A stretch of 64,000 nt of DNA from Peptoniphilus_A sp001811425 (lineage in GTDB: Bacteria > Bacillota > Clostridia > Tissierellales > Peptoniphilaceae). Numbering within the stretch: the stretch's first letter is position 1; the number at the start of each line of letters is the position of its first letter. Under the pieces are notes generated by a model that was given only the letters and a program-made list of their open reading frames with translations, was not told the DNA's origin and searched no databases. Made by a program: the position numbers and the translations under genes. Positions 19,401 to 26,677 of the stretch are shown here, in pieces. Location of the stretch: NCBI RefSeq assembly GCF_001811425.1, contig NZ_KV804703.1, positions 1 through 64,000 of the forward strand, given 5' to 3'.

Positions 19401-19931
19401 GATAGAACCCCTTATGGAGAATTGTCCTACCCCTTCTACGCTTGGAAATCTTTCATAGCCCATTTCGATTAGCTTTACTCTCAATTCTTCAAGAGAAATT
19501 TGTGATTCAGCCTTAATATTTATCTTGTAGCTTGAAAATAATTCTCTCTTGGAAATTTTTGCAGTGAGGGCATTTAGGGTAGTGACAACAATATCTGCCC
19601 TGCCACTAGAGACTTCAGCCATTGCCTCAAGCCTCTTCTTTGTGTTTTCCTTTGACTTTGAGTCTCTCTCGTAAAAGAAGACATCCTTTTCTGGATAGAG
19701 CAAGCAATTTGCACTGGAAATACTTGATATATCTTCATAAGTCTTTCTTGCAGTGACCCTATTTTGTGAAATAACACAAACTTTTTTGCCAAGATCATTA
19801 AAGGCAGGCGCAAAAAGAGAGAGCACCGCCTCTTCTGAGCCAAAGACAGCAGTGTTCTTTGAATTTTTTATTGAATTATTTACTTCTTTAAAAGATTTTA
19901 AATTCTTTACGCTATTTATTAAAAAATCCAA
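16452..19931 (-). CDS. mfd: Transcription-repair coupling factor Mfd
   Basis: 1159 residues, starting at a TTG (19931) with GAGG upstream; I see no better ATG. Mfd removes RNA polymerase stalled at lesions and recruits UvrA. Seen: the UvrB-like N-terminal module, the RNA-polymerase-interaction region (GDFVVHEAHGVGKYVG, KLFLPIESLDSIYKYV), Walker A ADVGYGKTEVALRAAF, motif II LLIIDEEQRFGV, TATPIPRTLQMS, and the TRG/helicase C-terminal part (QLRGRIGRSSRIAYAYF). The C-terminal D7 region is present. Its RBS overlaps the pth stop codon. Confidence 0.96.
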   Translation of the reverse strand: MDFLINSVKNLKSFKEVNNSIKNSKNTAVFGSEEAVLSLFAPAFNDLGKKVCVISQNRVTARKTYEDISSISSANCLLYPEKDVFFYERDSKSKENTKKRLEAMAEVSSGRADIVVTTLNALTAKISKRELFSSYKINIKAESQISLEELRVKLIEMGYERFPSVEGVGQFSIRGSIIDIASQDANYRIELFDDEVDSIRSFEIENQRSIERHEEINIFPIEDLILKSQEKKKIAERIKKDLGKTKLAGKEKDRLKEKFLRCVDRLENDENILNKDLILPYVDEGEVSSFLDYLDDFIFLIDEPTRIVEREEELALRNGEKFALLIENGEVTKAHEKTFYSYKDLVDKLNEESLITFNALLKPPKSFKPQDIVNIKVKSVTNYMSKIKLFKEDLDYYEKNDFKVILLGATEKRAKRLFDHLIELGYSPELAKDFGSFKDYANLVVTTGALNDGIEFTDSKTVFINYSEIYGSFSKKKKNKPAKKKSLNFEDLAIGDFVVHEAHGVGKYVGTTRLAVSGIQRDYIVIEYGGEDKLFLPIESLDSIYKYVQEGKREPKVNKLNSLDWKKKKAHAKKSIDDMADELIKLYATRENTKGYAFSEDTQYQREFEDAFIYEETSGQLTSSEEIKEDMEKPVPMDRLLCADVGYGKTEVALRAAFKAILDGKQVALLVPTTILAQQHYNTIRERFKNFPVGIGLLSRFRSKKDQKADLEGLKNGNIDIIVGTHRLLSKDVHFKDLGLLIIDEEQRFGVRHKEKLRMLKENVDTLTLTATPIPRTLQMSMIGIRDMSVIDEPPEERFPVETYVLEYNNLMVREAILKEIERGGQVYFLYNKVANMENKLLELRKLVPEATFAMANGQMSEKALEDTMIDFIEGNIDVLVCSTIIETGMDVPNANTMIITDSNRLGLSQLYQLRGRIGRSSRIAYAYFTYDRSTSISEVAQKRLQAIKEFTEFGSGHKIAERDLEIRGSGSILGSRQSGHIEKIGYDLYMKYLKDAIMKLKGLEVEEKVDTTIDLKLDSFIPKEYIEDDKTRLEIYKKISVIDTEEAYSDLVEELIDRFSDFPDEVSNLMDIALLKNKAQKASVKSITERKGEYRIKVEGEVSLEAIMEMNNEFENISYSMGDENEIVLNKLKYPLDELKKLVTILYLHKKDTKTSKK

Positions 19932-19939
19932 GATTCACC

Positions 19940-20509
19940 TCAATAAATATTGTTGTTGTAAGAATTCATTGACTTGTCAATGCCCCTTGAAACAGCTTCA
20001 ATAATTGCATCAGCACAGGCATCTATTGCATCTTCAATATGTTTTTTATCCTTTGCAGGAAAAGAGGACAGCACAAAATTTGCCAAATCTTCATTGGGGT
20101 GCTTCTTGCCAACACCAACCTTAAACCTGGCAAAGTCTTTACTTCCTGTTAAATTTACAATTGACTTTAGTCCATTGTGAGTGCCTGCAGACCCGTTTTT
20201 CTTAATCTTTAGCTGAGCAAACTCAATGTCTATATCGTCTACTACTACTATTAAATCTTCTGGCTTTAATTTATAAAAATTTAAAATTTCAACTATTGCC
20301 TGGCCAGAATTATTCATAAAAGTATGGGGCTTTAGGAGAATAACCTTCTCTGCAGCTATTCTCCCTTCACCTACAAGCCCCTTAAATTTAATCTTATTAA
20401 CTTTTATGTTTAATTTATCAGCAAGTGCATCAATAGTTCTAAAGCCAATATTGTGTCTTGTGTCCTCGTACTTTTTGCCGGGATTGCCAAGACCTGCTAT
20501 TATATACAC
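19940..20509 (-). CDS. pth: Peptidyl-tRNA hydrolase
   Basis: 189 residues, GTG start with AAGGTGA upstream. Frees tRNA from peptidyl-tRNA dropped by ribosomes. The family residues are visible: GLGNPGKKYEDTRHNIGF (Asn and catalytic His), FMNNSGQ, VVDDIDIEF and GSAGTHNGLKSI. Located between prs and mfd, as in many Firmicutes. Confidence 0.96.
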   Translation of the reverse strand: MYIIAGLGNPGKKYEDTRHNIGFRTIDALADKLNIKVNKIKFKGLVGEGRIAAEKVILLKPHTFMNNSGQAIVEILNFYKLKPEDLIVVVDDIDIEFAQLKIKKNGSAGTHNGLKSIVNLTGSKDFARFKVGVGKKHPNEDLANFVLSSFPAKDKKHIEDAIDACADAIIEAVSRGIDKSMNSYNNNIY

Positions 20510-20518
20510 TAAATCACC

Positions 20519-21469
20519 TTATTCAAACATTTCACTAACTGATGTTGCAGTGTTAATTCTCTTAATTGCAGATGCAAAAATTGGAGCAACAGAAACAACA
20601 TCAATTTTATCAATCTTCTTTTCTTCTGGAAGTTCAATTGTATCAGTGATTACAAATTTTTCAAGTGATGAATTTTTTATTCTTTCAATGGCAGGACCAG
20701 ATAATACGCCGTGAGTTGCAGCTCCGTAAACATATTTTGCTCCTCTAGCCTTAAGGGCATCAGCAGCCTTAGTAATAGTTCCTGCAGTGTCTGCAATGTC
20801 GTCAACTAAAATTACAGACTTGCCATCAACATCACCTATGATATTCATAACTTCAGATACATTTGCCTTTGGTCTTCTCTTTTCAATAATTGCAATTGGA
20901 AGGTTTAATTCGTTGGCAAACTTTCTAGTTCTAGTAACTCCACCTAAGTCAGGAGAAACAACAACGAAGTCATCTTCCTTAACAATATCCTTGAAATATC
21001 TTGCAAGATAAGGAATTGCAGTTAAGTGGTCAACAGGAATGTCAAAGTAACCTTGAATTTGTCCTGCGTGAAGGTCCATTGCAACAACTCTGTCTGCTCC
21101 AGCCTTAGTCAAAAGATCTGCAACAAGTTTTGATGTAATAGGTTCTCTTGCCTTAGTCTTTCTGTCTTGTCTTGCATATCCATAATAAGGAATAACTGCA
21201 TTAATTCTTCCAGCAGATGCTCTCTTTAGGGCATCAATTAAAATTAAAAGTTCCATTAAATTTGTGTTTACTGGTGCAGAAGTAGATTGGATGACAAAAA
21301 CATCCTTGCCTCTTACAGAAATTCCAATATCAATAGAAATTTCACCATCAGAAAAAGTTGAAACAGTGCAAGCGCCCTTTTCAATTCCCAAGTTTTCACA
21401 AATTTTATCTACAAGACTTAAATTAGAATTTCCTGTAAATACAACAATATCTCCATTAACAGTGTTCAT
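20519..21469 (-). CDS. prs: Ribose-phosphate pyrophosphokinase
   Basis: 316 residues. Makes PRPP from ribose 5-phosphate and ATP, feeding purine, pyrimidine, His and Trp synthesis. Seen: FSDGEISIDIGISVRGKDVF, the flexible loop RQDRKTKAREPITSK, and the PRPP loop VILVDDIADTAGTI. AGGAGG precedes the ATG. Second gene after glmU in the same run. Confidence 0.97.
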   Translation of the reverse strand: MNTVNGDIVVFTGNSNLSLVDKICENLGIEKGACTVSTFSDGEISIDIGISVRGKDVFVIQSTSAPVNTNLMELLILIDALKRASAGRINAVIPYYGYARQDRKTKAREPITSKLVADLLTKAGADRVVAMDLHAGQIQGYFDIPVDHLTAIPYLARYFKDIVKEDDFVVVSPDLGGVTRTRKFANELNLPIAIIEKRRPKANVSEVMNIIGDVDGKSVILVDDIADTAGTITKAADALKARGAKYVYGAATHGVLSGPAIERIKNSSLEKFVITDTIELPEEKKIDKIDVVSVAPIFASAIKRINTATSVSEMFE

Positions 21470-21481
21470 TACTATGTCCTC

Positions 21482-22861
21482 CTATTTGACAAATCCTTTT
21501 CTTTTAACCCAACCATCTATATTTTTTTGAGGTGCTCTCTCAAGAGAAAGCTGACCCTTCAAAACATCTTTAGTAATTGTGGAACCAGCAGCAATATAAG
21601 CATTTTCTTCCACTACAATTGGCGCCACTAAATTTGAATTAGAACCTATAAAGGCATTGTCGCCAACTTTTGCCCTAAACTTTTCTCTTCCATTGTAGTT
21701 TACAAAGACAACTCCGCAGCCAATGTTAACTCCACTTCCCACATCGGCATCGCCAATATAGGCAAGGTGACTCATCTTGGTGCCATTGCCCACACTTGAA
21801 TTTTTAACTTCAACAAAGTTTCCAATTTTACAATTTTCCCCAACTTTGGAATTAGGTCTAAGGTGGGCGTAAGGTCCAACAGTAGTTCCCCTTCCAATAG
21901 AAGAATCTTCGATTTCAGAGTTTCTAATAATAACATCTTCGCCAATTACAGAATTTTTAATTGTAGAAGAATAAATTTCTGCCCCTTCCTTTATGACAGA
22001 GTTTCTGTCAATGCGAGTGCCAGGATAAATCATGACATCTCTGTCAATTTCCGCACCCCATTCAATGTATGTGGACTTTGGATCAACTATGCCAACGCCC
22101 CTTAACATATATTCCTTGTTAATTTTTTCTTGCAAAATTTCTGCCGCAATAGAAAGCTCATATCTTGAATTTACTCCAAGAATTTCTCTAGTATCTCTTA
22201 GCTTAAAAGAATCAACCTTTTTGCCAGCTTCTACTAAAATTCCAAGGGCATCAGTGATATACATTTCATTTGCCGCATTGTCTGTGTCGATTTTTGAAAG
22301 GGCAAACCTTAGCGAAGAACCCTTAAAGGCAAAAATTCCTGAATTGATTTCACGAATTAACTTTTGCTTTTCGCTTGCGTCCTTTTCTTCAACAATAGCA
22401 ACGACATTTGCATTTTCGTCACGAACAATTCTTCCATAATTAGTAGGATCCTTCATGTCTGCAGATAGAACTGTGACATCATTATTTCTCTCTTCGTGGA
22501 ATTTCAAAAAGCAAGAAATAGTTGAATTAGAAATTATGGGAGTATCGCCATTTAAAATAATAACTGTATCTTCGTCTTCTATCTTATCAAGAGCATTTAA
22601 AACAGCGTATCCTGTACCGTAAGGCACATCCTCGCCAATGGGCTGCTCAATAAATTCTACACCTTTATCATCTTTGAAGGCATGACACACTTTTTCCTTG
22701 TTGTGTCCAACAACTACAAGATTCTTTTCAATTTGCGAATGCTTGCAAGAATTTAGAACATAAAAAAGCATGGGTCTTCCAAGAATTTCATGAAGTACCT
22801 TTGGCTTTTTGGACTTCATTCTCGTTCCCTCTCCTGCTGCCAGGATAACTGAAACTTTCAT
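21482..22861 (-). CDS. glmU: Bifunctional UDP-GlcNAc pyrophosphorylase / GlcN-1-P acetyltransferase
   Basis: 459 residues. The N-terminal uridylyltransferase has LAAGEGTRMKSKKPKV and GDTP; the C-terminal left-handed beta-helix carries hexapeptide repeats and the acetyltransferase residues (GRGTTVGPYAHLRP, HLAYIGDADVG, NYNGREKF). Produces UDP-GlcNAc for peptidoglycan. It heads the glmU-prs-pth-mfd-foldase run and has its own promoter. Confidence 0.97.
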   Translation of the reverse strand: MKVSVILAAGEGTRMKSKKPKVLHEILGRPMLFYVLNSCKHSQIEKNLVVVGHNKEKVCHAFKDDKGVEFIEQPIGEDVPYGTGYAVLNALDKIEDEDTVIILNGDTPIISNSTISCFLKFHEERNNDVTVLSADMKDPTNYGRIVRDENANVVAIVEEKDASEKQKLIREINSGIFAFKGSSLRFALSKIDTDNAANEMYITDALGILVEAGKKVDSFKLRDTREILGVNSRYELSIAAEILQEKINKEYMLRGVGIVDPKSTYIEWGAEIDRDVMIYPGTRIDRNSVIKEGAEIYSSTIKNSVIGEDVIIRNSEIEDSSIGRGTTVGPYAHLRPNSKVGENCKIGNFVEVKNSSVGNGTKMSHLAYIGDADVGSGVNIGCGVVFVNYNGREKFRAKVGDNAFIGSNSNLVAPIVVEENAYIAAGSTITKDVLKGQLSLERAPQKNIDGWVKRKGFVK

Positions 22862-22889
22862 AAAACACCTCTTTTTATTTACTTATTAC

Positions 22890-22919
22890 ATTATAACTAA
22901 GTTGTCCCCTTATATTCAA
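22890..22919 (-). promoter_or_regulatory. Promoter of the glmU operon
   Basis: Minus strand TTGAAT-N18-TATAAT (plus 22914-22919 and 22890-22895), about 30 bases before the ATG, with an AGAGGTG site between. Confidence 0.75.
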
Positions 22920-23068
22920 GAAAATTTGAGAATTTATTTAGATTATAAGGAGATTTATTAAAAGCTGTGCTTTTAGAACTAATATAAAATTTTTTATTTT
23001 GAGTTTTGTTTTAAAATATATAATTTCTTTTTTTATTTTTTCTTAAAGCCTGCGGCTTTATCACTTAT

Positions 23069-23174
23069 AAGGAGGGGGTTAAGGGGCATTGCGAGGCCCC
23101 TTTTCCCCCTCCTTAAACCACCCCCTTTGAACCCCACGCGCTGAAAGTCCAAAAAAATCGGTCATGCTAAATTT
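23069..23174. repeat. G-rich hairpin and partial copy of the dispersed repeat at contig end
   Basis: AAGGAGGGGG-TTAA-GGGGC (from 23069) pairs with the complementary C-rich arm ending at 23114, with two mismatches. A short AAAGCC-TGC-GGCTTT hairpin lies just before it (23045-23060). Further right, CCCCCTTTGAACCCCACGCG resembles the GC-rich half of the 380-bp repeat, and AAAAAAATCGGT near 23151-23162 matches its terminal motif. This looks like a shortened copy missing the middle. Upstream, 22920-23040 is AT-rich with no gene. Confidence 0.65.
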
Positions 23175-23274
23175 NNNNNNNNNNNNNNNNNNNNNNNNNN
23201 NNNNNNNNNNNNNNNNNNNNNNNNNNNNNNNNNNNNNNNNNNNNNNNNNNNNNNNNNNNNNNNNNNNNNNNNNN
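23175..23274. other. Assembly gap (100 N)
   Basis: Exactly 100 N with repeat sequence on both sides: a scaffold join of unknown true length. Confidence 0.99.
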
Positions 23275-23656
23275 AACCGATTTTTTTGCTTATCTTATAC
23301 ACTCCCATTAGTCTACGGCTATAGCTAAAGTTGTTCTCCTAATATCTTAATTAAAAAAGTGGATCAGATAAAAATCTCGTGGAAAATAGTTAAGTTGGCA
23401 AGAGTGCCCAGCTTGTTGTTATGGTTGTCAGGCAGTCGTCTTTGCCAATATGCCGTAGAAGTCATCAGGCAGTAAGCAAAAAGTTCGAAGGCGTTAAAAA
23501 ATTTTGCTGTTTGAGCTCGAAGAACGAGTTCAAAATTTTAGCCGTAGGACTTTTTGCGTAGCCGTGGGTCGAGGCCCCTGCCAGGGCACAGGGGTGTGGG
23601 GGAGGTCAAAGGAGGGGGTAGAGGGGGGCATTGCCGCCCCCTCTACCCCCTCCTTA
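23275..23656 (+). repeat. Dispersed ~380-bp structured repeat, copy A
   Basis: It begins AACCGATTTTTTTGCTTATC at the gap and ends in a 19-bp G/C-rich hairpin (AAGGAGGGGGTAGAGGGGG with its complement, ~23609-23656). In the middle, GCAAAAAGTTC pairs with a GGACTTTTTGC arm, and TAAAAAATTTTG with CAAAATTTTA inside it. Long blocks are identical to the inverted copy at 63495-63877, while the tip of the central hairpin differs. I see no credible coding sequence. Confidence 0.9.
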
Positions 23657-23702
23657 AAATAAATTTTACTTTGCCTTTCTAAAAAGCAAATTTTTTCTCT
23701 CC

Positions 23703-23731
23703 TTGACAAAACAAAAAAATAATAGTATAGT
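23703..23731 (+). promoter_or_regulatory. Promoter of the cysK-cysE leader
   Basis: TTGACA (23703-23708)-N17-TATAGT (23726-23731): a near-consensus sigma-A promoter, starting transcription just ahead of the Cys-rich leader ORF. Confidence 0.85.
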
Positions 23732-23757
23732 CTACACATATTGATGAGGCGATAATA

Positions 23758-23829
23758 ATGAAAAACTTTAATAACTTTAAAAATTTCACAAGCCAAGCAT
23801 TCTGTTGTTGTTCTATAAAAATTTTATAG
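23758..23829 (+). CDS. Cysteine-codon leader peptide of the cys operon
   Basis: A 23-codon ORF with its own GAGG site (23746-23749), 8 bases from the ATG. It begins MKNFNNFKNF, then has three consecutive TGT codons at 23803-23811 (residues 16-18, AFCCCS) and stops at 23829. It lies between a strong promoter and a terminator hairpin ahead of cysK. Runs of the end-product amino acid in a short leader are the hallmark of ribosome-mediated attenuation, as in the trp and his operons. An 8-bp hairpin (CTATAAAA with TTTTATAG, 23813-23829) follows the Cys codons and includes the stop. I infer that the peptide itself is dispensable and that ribosome stalling on Cys codons is the signal. Confidence 0.8.
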   Translation: MKNFNNFKNFTSQAFCCCSIKIL

Positions 23830-23914
23830 GACTTATTTGAATGTGAATCAATATTTTAAAATTTTTAAGCAAGAAGATTTTGAGAGTATATGAATTCATA
23901 TACTCTCTTTTTTT
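23782..23914 (+). promoter_or_regulatory. Transcription attenuator of cysK-cysE (alternative RNA structures)
   Basis: Terminator: a perfect 13-bp palindrome (23882-23907) plus T7. Candidate antiterminator: ATGTGAAT (23841-23848) can pair with ATTCATAT (23894-23901) in the terminator's 3' arm. Competing early pairing: TTCACA (23785-23790, in the leader ORF) with TGTGAA (23842-23847). A ribosome stalled on the Cys codons would cover the first segment and free the antiterminator; one reaching the stop would cover the second segment and allow termination. The pairings are read by eye and short. The terminator itself is certain. Confidence 0.65.
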
Positions 23915-23936
23915 ATTTAGTTTTAAGGAGGACAAA

Positions 23937-24827
23937 ATGACAAAATTATTAGAAACAATTGGCCAATCAAAACTCGTTCAACTAGAAAACATTGGCGACG
24001 GAAATATTTTTGTAAAGGTGGAAAAATCTAATCCAGCAGGCTCAATTAAGGATAGGGCTGCTCTTTACATGATAAAGGGCGCCATAGAAGATGGCTCTCT
24101 CAAAGAAGGAATGGAAATTGTTGAGCCAACTAGCGGCAACACTGGCATAGGCATTGCCATGATTGGTCGTGCACTTGGCTACAAGGTAAATATAGTCATG
24201 CCTTCTTCCATGTCCCTTGAAAGAAGAAATTTAATTGCATCCTTTGGTGCAAATTTAATTTTAACTGGCGAAGGCGGAATGCAAGAAGCTGTTGACAAGG
24301 CAAAGGAACTTGTTGCCACAGGAAATTATTTTATGCCAAACCAATTTGAAAATAAATACAATGCCCTTGCCCATGAAGAAACTACTGGTCCAGAAATTTA
24401 TAGGAACCTAAAGGACCTTTCAGGTTTCATAGCAGGTATTGGGACTGGTGGTACTGTTACTGGCATTGGAAGATATTTGAAGTCACAAAATAAAAATATA
24501 AAAGTTTGGGGACTTGAACCTGATGAATCTCCACTTATTACAAGGGGTAAGGCTGGCGTCCACAAAATCCAAGGCATTGGCGCAAACTTTATTCCAGGAG
24601 TTTTGGACCAAAAAGTTCTCGACAAAACTATAACAGTAAAATCAGATGAGGCAATTGAAATGGCAAGAAGACTTTCTCGCCAAGAGGGACTTTCAGTGGG
24701 AATATCAGCAGGTGCAAATGTCCTTGGCGCTTTAATGATGCAAAAAGAAATTGGCGGCAAGATTGTAACAGTTGCTCCTGACACTGCAGAAAGGTATATG
24801 TCTACAGACTTATTTAAAAATGACTAA
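23937..24827 (+). CDS. cysK: Cysteine synthase A (O-acetylserine sulfhydrylase)
   Basis: 296 residues from the ATG at 23937, with AAGGAGG upstream; the attenuator lies just before it. A PLP enzyme making cysteine from O-acetylserine and sulfide. Seen: the PLP lysine in NPAGSIKDRAA, the substrate loop PTSGNTGIG, phosphate-binding GIGTGGTVTGIG, and GISAGANVLGAL. Overlaps cysE by eight bases (ATGACTAA), so enzyme and acetyl donor are coupled and may form the cysteine synthase complex. Confidence 0.96.
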   Translation: MTKLLETIGQSKLVQLENIGDGNIFVKVEKSNPAGSIKDRAALYMIKGAIEDGSLKEGMEIVEPTSGNTGIGIAMIGRALGYKVNIVMPSSMSLERRNLIASFGANLILTGEGGMQEAVDKAKELVATGNYFMPNQFENKYNALAHEETTGPEIYRNLKDLSGFIAGIGTGGTVTGIGRYLKSQNKNIKVWGLEPDESPLITRGKAGVHKIQGIGANFIPGVLDQKVLDKTITVKSDEAIEMARRLSRQEGLSVGISAGANVLGALMMQKEIGGKIVTVAPDTAERYMSTDLFKND

Positions 24828-25371
24828 TTTTTTTAAAGAATTAAAATCCTATGGGAAATTTATTTTAAGAGAAGATCCCGCTTGCAAAAGCTTATTTGAA
24901 GCTATATTTATGTATCCCATTGTGTCAGCCATGATCCGTCACAGAATTGCCCACTACTTTTATGAAAAAGACCACACCACTCTTGCCCGATGGATTTCCC
25001 AAAGGTCTCGCAAAAAAACTGGAATCGAAATTCATCCTGGTGCAAAAATTGGCAAAAATCTCTTTATCGACCATGGCATGGCTGTGGTCATAGGAGAGAC
25101 TGCAGAAATTGGTGACAACTGCCACATGTATCACAACATAACTCTTGGTGGTACGGGAAATGAAAAGGAAAAGAAAAGACACCCAACAGTGGGAAACAAT
25201 GTAATAATAGGAACAGGTGCCACTGTCCTTGGTCCGGTAAAAATTGGTGACGGGGCAAAAATCGGAGCAGGTGCCCTTGTCCTCACAGACATCCCTGCAA
25301 ACTCTACTGCCGTTGGAGTTCCAGCTGTAGTTGTAAAATTTCACGACCCCAGCGAAAATAAATACCACTAA
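24820..25371 (+). CDS. cysE: Serine O-acetyltransferase
   Basis: 183 residues from the ATG at 24820, inside the end of cysK; this is the short CysE form lacking the long N-terminal helical domain of the enteric enzyme. Acetylates serine with acetyl-CoA, the first step of cysteine synthesis. A left-handed beta-helix with hexapeptides, IEIHPGAKIGKNLFIDHGMAVVIGET, catalytic-site HNITLGGTG and VPAVVVKF are visible. The C-terminus ends in bulky residues rather than the canonical Ile that docks into CysK, so complex formation is uncertain. Confidence 0.95.
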   Translation: MTNFFKELKSYGKFILREDPACKSLFEAIFMYPIVSAMIRHRIAHYFYEKDHTTLARWISQRSRKKTGIEIHPGAKIGKNLFIDHGMAVVIGETAEIGDNCHMYHNITLGGTGNEKEKKRHPTVGNNVIIGTGATVLGPVKIGDGAKIGAGALVLTDIPANSTAVGVPAVVVKFHDPSENKYH

Positions 25372-25419
25372 TTTATTTTAAAGGAATAATTTCATAGGCA
25401 AAACTTTATTAACTATCAA

Positions 25420-25456
25420 AAAAAGAGAACTCGCCGTAAAATGAGTTCTCTTTTTC
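25420..25456. terminator. Terminator after cysE
   Basis: AAAAAGAGAACTC pairs with GAGTTCTCTTTTT around a 10-base loop; A- and T-tracts on both sides allow action in both directions. Confidence 0.9.
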
Positions 25457-25482
25457 TTTACAAACTTATAAATTATTTCCAC

Positions 25483-25510
25483 AAAAAAAACTGCCCCAAT
25501 GGGACAGTTT
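25483..25510 (-). terminator. Terminator after rplL
   Basis: Minus strand AAACTG-T-CCC-ATT-GGG-G-CAGTTT followed by T8, 24 bases after the rplL stop. It ends the ribosomal run without rpoB. Confidence 0.9.
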
Positions 25511-25533
25511 CTTTAAAATTTAAATAAGTTAAA

Positions 25534-25917
25534 TTATTTAACTTCTACAGTTGCGCCAGCTTCTTCAAGTTTAGCTTTGATGTCGTCAGCTTCGTCTTTT
25601 GAAACGCCTTCTTTAACTGCTTTAGGTGCTCCGTCAACTACTGCCTTTGCATCTTTAAGTCCAAGTCCTGTAAGGTCTTTAACTACTTTGATAACTTTAA
25701 CTTTTTCTTGTCCTGCTTCAGTGATGATTACATCAAATTCAGTTTTTTCTTCAGCTGCTGCTGGAGCTGCGCCACCTGCTACTGGAGCTGCTGCTACTGC
25801 TGCTGGAGCTGCTGCTGATACTCCGAATTCTTCTTCAAGAGCCTTAACTACTTCTGATAGTTCTAATACTGTAAGTTCTTTAACTTCTTCAATTAATTTT
25901 TCTACTTTTTCTGACAT
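25534..25917 (-). CDS. rplL: 50S ribosomal protein L7/L12
   Basis: 127 residues. N-terminal dimerisation helix (MSEKVEKLIEEVKELTVLEL), an Ala/Pro/Gly-rich hinge near residues 35-55, and the conserved C-terminal factor-binding domain (EKTEFDVIIT, KIKVIKVVKDLTGLGLKDAK-type block). L7/L12 forms the ribosome stalk with L10. GGAGG precedes the ATG. It is the last gene before a terminator. Confidence 0.97.
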   Translation of the reverse strand: MSEKVEKLIEEVKELTVLELSEVVKALEEEFGVSAAAPAAVAAAPVAGGAAPAAAEEKTEFDVIITEAGQEKVKVIKVVKDLTGLGLKDAKAVVDGAPKAVKEGVSKDEADDIKAKLEEAGATVEVK

Positions 25918-25964
25918 TTTATTTCCTCCGTAATTTTAATAATTTTAATTTTTTTGCATATTAA

Positions 25965-26501
25965 TTATGCTGCTTCATTTTCTTTCTTATCAGCGATTTG
26001 TGCAATAACTCTTGCAAATCCTGATAGTGTTCCATTTAATACATTAGCAAATCCTTGGATTGGTGCGTTCAAGCCTCCAAGAACTTGTGCAACAAGAACT
26101 TCCTTAGATGGTAATTTAGCAAGTGCATCAACTTCAGAAAGTGATAATACTTTTCCGTCAACATAACCTGCCTTAATTTCTAATGCTTCATGACTTTCTG
26201 CAAACTCAGATGAAATTTTTGCTGCGGATGCTGGATCTTCCATTCCGAAAGCAATAGCGCTTGGTCCCTTTAAAAATTCTTCAAGACCACTTACTTCTAG
26301 TTCTTCAAAGGCACGTCTCATCATTGTGTTTTTGTAAACTTTGTAGTCAACATTTGCATCTCTAAACTTACTTCTAAGTTCAGTTACTTCTTCAACTGTT
26401 AGACCTCTGTAATTTACAAGTACAATTGACTGTGCACCTTGTATTTTTTCTTTAATTTCATCTACTAGGGCTTGTTTTGATTGTAATTTTTCTTCTTTCA
26501 A
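25965..26501 (-). CDS. rplJ: 50S ribosomal protein L10
   Basis: 178 residues from a TTG start at 26501, five bases after GGGGGTG; this gives a normal N-terminus (KEEKLQSKQALVDEIKEK). Upstream in-frame codons lie inside the leader's terminator hairpin and are rejected. Seen: VLVNYRGLTVEEVTELR and KNTMMRRAF. L10 anchors L7/L12 to 23S rRNA and usually represses its own mRNA through the leader found just upstream. Confidence 0.95.
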   Translation of the reverse strand: MKEEKLQSKQALVDEIKEKIQGAQSIVLVNYRGLTVEEVTELRSKFRDANVDYKVYKNTMMRRAFEELEVSGLEEFLKGPSAIAFGMEDPASAAKISSEFAESHEALEIKAGYVDGKVLSLSEVDALAKLPSKEVLVAQVLGGLNAPIQGFANVLNGTLSGFARVIAQIADKKENEAA

Positions 26502-26518
26502 TTTGTCACCCCCAAAAT

Positions 26519-26622
26519 AAAAAAATCTCACGCCGCCGTGAGATGTGAAAATCAAATAAATCCGAATTTCAAACCTCGGTAGGACTTATGGCATTGCCAC
26601 CTACTGTCTGCGGCTTAGTAAC
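26519..26622 (-). ncRNA. L10 leader (autoregulatory RNA of rplJL)
   Basis: The transcript from the promoter below contains the typical L10-leader core (GCAGACAGTAGGTGG followed by AAGTCCTACCGAGG). It ends in a terminator-like hairpin, ATCTCACG-loop-CGTGAGAT (26525-26544), with T7 directly before the rplJ RBS. By family knowledge L10(L12)4 binds the kink-turn region and favours termination. Confidence 0.85.
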
Positions 26623-26628
26623 ATTGAT

Positions 26629-26657
26629 ATTATATACAGTCTAATGTGCCTTGTCAA
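26629..26657 (-). promoter_or_regulatory. Promoter of rplJ-rplL
   Basis: Minus strand TTGACA-N17-TATAAT, a perfect consensus. It separates rplJL transcription from rplK-rplA. Confidence 0.9.
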
Positions 26658-26677
26658 GGCTTTTTTTGATTTAATTT

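Noticed and set aside
23175..23274. rRNA operon or prophage boundary at the gap
   Set aside because: Flanks show only the structured repeat. No rRNA, tRNA, integrase or attachment site is seen; the 100 N is a default scaffold spacer.
23530..23796. 88-codon minus-strand ORF ending in the repeat
   Set aside because: It crosses the cys promoter and the G-rich hairpin of copy A. Its predicted protein (DLPHTPVPWQGPRP) is only a reading of the palindromic repeat.
23731..23936. T-box riboswitch before cysK
   Set aside because: No specifier loop or T-box consensus sequence is seen, the leader is too short, and a translated ORF with Cys codons accounts for the terminator better.
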